Under the pieces are notes generated by a model. That model made no database searches, was not told the DNA's origin, and saw only the letters and a program-made list of their open reading frames with translations. The position numbers were made by a program, and so were the translations under genes. Source: AC-32 sp963765785 (GTDB taxonomy: Bacteria; Actinomycetota; Thermoleophilia; Gaiellales; Gaiellaceae). From it: 64,000 nucleotides of DNA. Every line of letters begins with the position of its first letter. Within the stretch, counting starts at the first letter, position 1. The stretch lies in NCBI GenBank assembly GCA_963765785.1, contig CAVXXW010000022.1, positions 171,154 to 235,153 on the forward strand, in the 5' to 3' direction. Shown piece by piece: positions 60,435 to 64,000 of the stretch.

Positions 60435-62239
60435 CAGACGGCGTCGAGCGGCGGCGGGCCGACGGGCTCGAGCTCGAACAGCAGCTGCCCGAACTCGACC
60501 GGCTCGGCATTGCCGACGTGGATGGCGTGCACGGTCCCGGCCGCGTCCGCCTTGATCTCGTTCATCAGCTTCATCGCCTCGAGGATGCAGAGCGTCTGCC
60601 CCGGCGCGACCGTGTCGCCTTCCTCCACGAACGCCGGCGCGCCCGGCTGCGGGGCGCGATAGAAGACGCCGACCATGGGCGCCTCGACCCGCGTGAAGCC
60701 GTCGAGCCGCGGCTGCGGTGAGGGCCGTAGGTCGAGCTCGTCGTCGCCGGCGGGGGGCGTGAGCCTGGCGTCGAGCGGCTCAGGCGTCCGGCGCACGGAG
60801 ACGCGCATGCCGGCCTCCTCGATCGTCACCTCGCCCACGCCGGACTCCTGCACGATCCGCACGAGCTCGCGGATCCGTTCCGCGCGCGCTTGGTCGACGC
60901 CGCTCGCGCTGAGGCTCTCGTCGCCGCTCGCACGGCCGCGGATCGCCTGCAGCAGGGGCTCGGCCTCGTCGCCAAAGAGCGCCAGCAGCAGCAGTTCCTC
61001 CTCGCTCGAGGCGAGCCCCTTCGCCTCTTCGCGTAGCGCGCTCAGGTCGACCGGCGCCTCCTCCTCCGGAGCGCCGCCCGAGAGCGCGACCGCCCGCTTG
61101 ACGGTGGCATCGATCGGCCCCGGCGGGCTGCCATAGCGGCCTTCGATCAGCGCGCGCAGCTCGTCGACGACCGTTTGGTAGCGGCTTGCCGAGAGGACGT
61201 GCAGCAGCGCCTGGGAGCCGACGATCTGGCCGATCGGCGCTGCGATCGGCGGCCAGCCGACCTCCTCGCGGATCTTCGCCAGCTCGTCGAGCACCTCGTC
61301 CAGCCGGTCGCCGGCGCCGAGCGCGCGCAGGTGTCCGTCCAGCGACGCGACGAGACCCGGCGGCACCTTGTGCTCGGCGGCCCGCACGGCGATCCGCGGC
61401 GCGAGCGGCCTGACCGGCTCGTCGCCGATGTGCTCGTCCACGAGCTCCGACGCCTCCCAGAGCTTTGGCACGTCCACGCCGGTGTCCATCCCGAGCCCGG
61501 CCAGCGCCGTCGCCAGCGCCTCGCCCGAGATGCGGTGGACGGTCAGCGCGACCGGGTACACGGCGCACGCGATCAGATCGGCGCCGGCGCGCGAGGCCTC
61601 GAGCCCGGCGGCCAGCGCGTTGCCGCCGGCTCCCTGACAGTAGAGGCCGACGTGGAGGCCGCTCGCCTCCTTGAGCGTCGTGACCAGCTCCTGCGCCTGC
61701 TGTGGCTGCAGTGCGCTCGAGGGATCGTGCAGGAGCACGCGCGAGGCGCCGAGCCCCGGCAGCTTCCTCGCCTGCTCGACGAGCGCGTCGGTTTCGTTCG
61801 TATAGCCCGAGCCGAAGACCAGGCCGGCGTCGAATTCCTTGCCCGCGGCCGTAATTGCCAGTCCCGCCTCGCGCAGGTTCTCGACGTCGTTCAGCGGGTC
61901 GTGCAGGCGGAAGACCTCGATCCCGCTTTCGGCCGCCGACGCGACGAAGCGGCTGACGAACTCACCGCCGACGGGCCGGGAGCCGACGAGGAAGCGGCCG
62001 CGGAGCGCCATTGCGAGCGGAGTCTTCGTGCGGTCGTTGAGCGCGCGGATCCGCTCCCACGGGCTCTCGACGCCGCGGCGGACGGACGTGTCGAAGACGC
62101 CGCCGCCGGAGACCTCGAGGTAGGCGAACCCGGCGCTGTCGAGGATCTCCGCGAGCCGCAGCAGGTCGGCCGTCGGCATGACGCCGGCGAGCGGCTCCTG
62201 CGAAAGCAGCCGAATGGTGGTGTCTACCAGCGCGGGCAC
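60434..62239 (-). CDS. BCCP fused to an OadA/pyruvate-carboxylase-like domain with lost active-site residues
   Basis: 601 residues. 1-440: TIM-barrel carboxyltransferase homologous to OadA (WERIRALNDRTKTPLAMALRG, VGSQALLHVLSASRY). 455-600: BCCP, with biotin Lys in CILEAMKLMNEI. The CT domain differs at key sites: DTTxRDxHQ is DTTIRLLSQ; the metal-bound, carbamylated Lys of CIKDMAG is LLHDPSS; the HxH of LHCHATTG is LYCQGAGG. Pyruvate or oxaloacetate carboxyl transfer is therefore unlikely; a scaffold or regulatory role with AccC is plausible. GTG 62239 follows TAGGGT by 6 nt. Confidence 0.88.
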   Translation of the reverse strand: MPALVDTTIRLLSQEPLAGVMPTADLLRLAEILDSAGFAYLEVSGGGVFDTSVRRGVESPWERIRALNDRTKTPLAMALRGRFLVGSRPVGGEFVSRFVASAAESGIEVFRLHDPLNDVENLREAGLAITAAGKEFDAGLVFGSGYTNETDALVEQARKLPGLGASRVLLHDPSSALQPQQAQELVTTLKEASGLHVGLYCQGAGGNALAAGLEASRAGADLIACAVYPVALTVHRISGEALATALAGLGMDTGVDVPKLWEASELVDEHIGDEPVRPLAPRIAVRAAEHKVPPGLVASLDGHLRALGAGDRLDEVLDELAKIREEVGWPPIAAPIGQIVGSQALLHVLSASRYQTVVDELRALIEGRYGSPPGPIDATVKRAVALSGGAPEEEAPVDLSALREEAKGLASSEEELLLLALFGDEAEPLLQAIRGRASGDESLSASGVDQARAERIRELVRIVQESGVGEVTIEEAGMRVSVRRTPEPLDARLTPPAGDDELDLRPSPQPRLDGFTRVEAPMVGVFYRAPQPGAPAFVEEGDTVAPGQTLCILEAMKLMNEIKADAAGTVHAIHVGNAEPVEFGQLLFELEPVGPPPLDAV

Positions 62240-62245
62240 GGCGGG

Positions 62246-62251
62246 ACCCTA
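62246..62251 (-). promoter_or_regulatory. -10 box of leaderless acc-nusB operon promoter
   Basis: TAGGGT, then six bases, then GTG 62239 (minus strand). It probably drives BCCP fusion, accC, asp23, nusB, the small coiled-coil gene, prenyl synthase, tlyA and nadK, all overlapping or touching. Confidence 0.55.
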
Positions 62252-62312
62252 GCGCCGCGCGCTAGCGCGCGGAGAGAGCGCCGCGTCGCAACCGAATCCT
62301 CGTCAGTGTTGC

Positions 62313-62477
62313 CTAGTCGTTCCCAGGCCAGGGCTCGTCGGTGGCCCCGCTCGTCTGGGCGTTCGTCGATGTCTCGCGCTCGTCCTCGCCCTCGGGTCTG
62401 GACAGAGGCTCTTCATCCTCGACGGCGGCCTCGACATCGGCCTTCGCGCCGGTAAGCAGACGCTTGATCCCGTCCAA
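62313..62477 (-). CDS. Small acidic protein, start uncertain
   Basis: 54 residues from TTG 62477: LDGIKRLLTGAKADVEAAVE then a Glu/Asp-rich tail ending PWPGND. Not recognised. TATACT at 62493-62498 (minus) lies exactly 6 nt before ATC 62486, which in frame gives IGLLDGIKRLL; the leaderless rule therefore predicts an ATC start, while TTG is the canonical choice. High acidity and the amphipathic N-terminus (GLLDGIKRLL) suggest a small membrane-associated protein. Confidence 0.5.
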   Translation of the reverse strand: MDGIKRLLTGAKADVEAAVEDEEPLSRPEGEDERETSTNAQTSGATDEPWPGND

Positions 62478-62498
62478 CAGTCCGATGGTGCGAGTATA

Positions 62499-62963
62499 GG
62501 TCGCGCTCAGCGCGTGTCGGTGACGATGCTGGCGCCAGTCGCGCCGTCCGACGCGGCAAGGTCATATTCGCGTGGCCCCCGGCAAGCCGTAGTCCACCAG
62601 CGAGTCGTGGATCCTGCGGAGACCTCGGCCGGGCCTGTCTGGCACGACTTGGAGACCGACGTCGAACTGCTCTGCGAACTCGTCTCGCGCGACCTTCCGA
62701 AGGGCAGCCCCTGCACCACGAGCGCACGGGCCGTCACTTCGGGGCAACGGAGCTGACGCCCTTCGAGCGACCTCGAGAGTCGTCGTTGTTGGCGCTGGGC
62801 TGCATCCGCGGAGCTGATTCTGACGCTTCACAACTCCTTCAGTGGTGACCGCGCTCCTCCGGGTCAGGGGCAAGGGCCCCGGCATCGGCCTGTGCGCGTG
62901 AATGTCACCCGACCGGAAGTCGCTCTCTCCCGCGCCCGCTTGCGTCGGTCTACGAGGGTCGGT
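62499..62963. other. Unassigned 465-bp region
   Basis: No convincing gene. Short ORFs exist on both strands; the minus one ending at 62562 has a protein-like tail (DEFAEQFDVGLQVVPDRP) but a low-complexity start. GC and codon bias are more mixed than in the neighbours. This may be remnant coding DNA. No strong hairpin or repeat seen. Confidence 0.4.
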
Positions 62964-63641
62964 TCAGGCTAAGAAGCCGGAGACCGCATCGGCAATCAGC
63001 TTCGCGCCGATGAGCAGGAAGAGGACGGCCATGATCGCCGCGGTGTGACGCGCCATCCAGCTTCTCAGGCCATCCAGCAATCCACGCGATCGGTCTCCCA
63101 GCGCGAGCGCGAGCACGAGTGGCGTCAGGACGCCCAGCGAAGCGAGTACGACGAAGGCGGTGAGAACGGCGGCCTGCTGGCCAACCGGCAGCCCCACCTC
63201 CGCGATCACGGTCGCCGCGGCGACCGTGAGCAAGACGTTCTTCGGATTCAGTGCCGATAGAGCGAAGCCCGCTGCGCCTGCCTTCGCCACTGTGAACTCG
63301 TCCACCGTGCGCATCCAGCCTGGCGTGGGCGCCTCCTCGCCGTCGCTGGGACGGCTCAGCCACTGCTTCACCGCCAGCGCCAACAGGATCAGCCCCAGGC
63401 CGAGCAGCAACACGTTCACCCAGGTGGCAGGCTCGCCGTCCTCGCTCGCGTCCGCGACGCCGGCGACCACGAGCACGATCACAGCGACCGCCGCGAGGCC
63501 GGCGGCCCACGCGAGCACGAACGCCGACCCTTTTGTCGGCCCGCGCTCGGACGCGAGCACGAGCACGACGGCGATGATAGGCACGGGAAAAATCGCGACC
63601 GCGATCGCGAGCGGCAGCACGTTTCCTAGTGCCTGGCCCAC
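62964..63641 (-). CDS. GAP/Sap-family membrane protein (LysE-like)
   Basis: 225 residues with six hydrophobic segments. VLPLAIAVAIFPVPIIAVVLVLAS near 9, KGSAFVLAWAAGL near 37, LSALNPKNVLLTVAAATVIAE near 133 (NPK motif) and a last helix AAIMAVLFLLIGAKL. Matches GAP family proteins, related to sulfolipid-addressing Sap and LysE exporters. Substrate unknown. GTG 63641. Confidence 0.82.
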   Translation of the reverse strand: MGQALGNVLPLAIAVAIFPVPIIAVVLVLASERGPTKGSAFVLAWAAGLAAVAVIVLVVAGVADASEDGEPATWVNVLLLGLGLILLALAVKQWLSRPSDGEEAPTPGWMRTVDEFTVAKAGAAGFALSALNPKNVLLTVAAATVIAEVGLPVGQQAAVLTAFVVLASLGVLTPLVLALALGDRSRGLLDGLRSWMARHTAAIMAVLFLLIGAKLIADAVSGFLA

Positions 63642-63726
63642 ATGCCCGCTGCTTCGCCGCTAACCATCCTGAAGGAACCTAAGCGGTCGGTTCGGCCAGC
63701 GTGCGGGAATGTCACATGAGCGTTCT

Positions 63727-63957
63727 TTAGTCCCGAAGCTGACTGCGGCGGACGAAGATGCCGGCGCAGAGGATTGCGCCCAGCCCGATGACGAGGCTGA
63801 CAGCACCAGCGAGCTGCGCGTCAGCGCGATGCCCGCCGATTACCACGTAGGTGCTTCCGTCGCCCTCTCGGAAGGTCAACGCAAAGAGGCCGTAGAGCGT
63901 GAGCACTAAGCCCAAGACGGCCAGCATCACGGAGCCCAACAATCGAGAAAGCCTCAC
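63727..63957 (-). CDS. Small two-helix membrane protein
   Basis: 76 residues. Two transmembrane segments (about 8-28 and 50-68), joined by REGDGSTYVVIGGHRAD. Not recognised. GTG 63957 lies 6 nt after GATAGT, consistent with a leaderless start. Confidence 0.7.
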   Translation of the reverse strand: MRLSRLLGSVMLAVLGLVLTLYGLFALTFREGDGSTYVVIGGHRADAQLAGAVSLVIGLGAILCAGIFVRRSQLRD

Positions 63958-64000
63958 ACGCTGACTATCGGAGGTGCGGAGGACCGCCGTGGGCCAGTGT

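Noticed and set aside
62514..62756. 80-residue plus-strand ORF
   Set aside because: No start signal, no recognisable domain, and weak codon character.
62562..62885. 107-residue minus-strand ORF
   Set aside because: Low-complexity N-terminal half and no start signal; only a short protein-like tail, so not called as a gene.

Overview
High-GC window from a probable deep-branching member of the Actinomycetota. Three things point that way: the tlyA-nadK-recN-steA-steB/mctB-pyrG neighbourhood, which matches the mycobacterial Rv1694-Rv1699 order; MurA with Asp in place of the catalytic Cys; and the presence of SepF, DivIVA, ImuB/DnaE2 and an Asp23-accC-accB block. Thermoleophilia (Gaiellales/Solirubrobacterales type) is my best guess from general feel, not proof. 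I see no rRNA, tRNA, CRISPR array, insertion sequence or prophage. This is ordinary chromosomal core with a few accessory genes, mostly in minus-strand operons with short plus-strand insertions.

Layout. 1-5009 (minus): rpsB-tsf-pyrH-frr-uppS-cdsA-dxr. 5177-6124: GGDEF protein. 6094-8169 (minus): DUF167-dksA-lspA-rluD. 8198-14472 (minus): murA, a HisB-like protein, ridA, a CCA/poly(A) polymerase, pgeF, yggS, sepF, yggT, divIVA (wall and division genes). 14497-17321: HD protein, aminotransferase, EEP nuclease and a small acidic gene. 17376-22840: the dnaE2 / DUF6504 / imuB mutagenesis genes under tandem SOS boxes. 22948-29814: accessory genes (methyltransferases, cupins, alcohol dehydrogenase, a MerR-DUF1835 fusion, comB, rhomboid, an RTX-type protein, a lipoprotein). 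29855-39866: ppdK, a PD40 protein, an MhqO/MhqD-like pair, the PPDK regulatory protein, glyQS, recO. 39931-48624: glutaredoxin, mutM, nucleoside catabolism (pdp, deoB), ald, a frameshifted aldo/keto reductase, DUF3866, M20 peptidase, PAS protein. 48621-58774: pyrG, a GT2-MraY fusion, steB/mctB, steA, recN, nadK, tlyA, prenyl synthase, an XseB-like protein, nusB. 58774-62239: asp23, accC and a large OadA-like/BCCP fusion. 62313-63957: small acidic ORF, unassigned DNA and two membrane-protein genes.

Expression signals. Many genes have a -10 hexamer of form TANNNT exactly 6 nt (sometimes 7-9) before an ATG/GTG, so leaderless transcripts look common. Four divergent gene pairs share one symmetric TANNNTA 7-mer that gives a -10 on both strands. 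Inside operons 18 stop/start pairs overlap as NTGA, with all four bases at N. Three of these need CTG start codons (rluD, the DUF6504 gene, tlyA).

Most unusual points: (1) an intergenic element in four copies (near 12164, 36186, 45329, 52883) that looks like a plus-strand promoter (CAGACA, 17 bp, TAYGCT in three copies) followed in three by TCGGGGAGGAGG, always just downstream of a minus-strand gene and with no ORF behind it: a candidate small-RNA family; (2) a BCCP fused to a carboxyltransferase-like domain that has lost its metal and substrate residues; (3) a HisB-like protein lacking both HHxxE motifs; (4) a MerR-DUF1835 fusion behind a textbook MerR-type promoter. Two reading-frame disruptions (near 45991 and 51385-51418) may be real or assembly errors.
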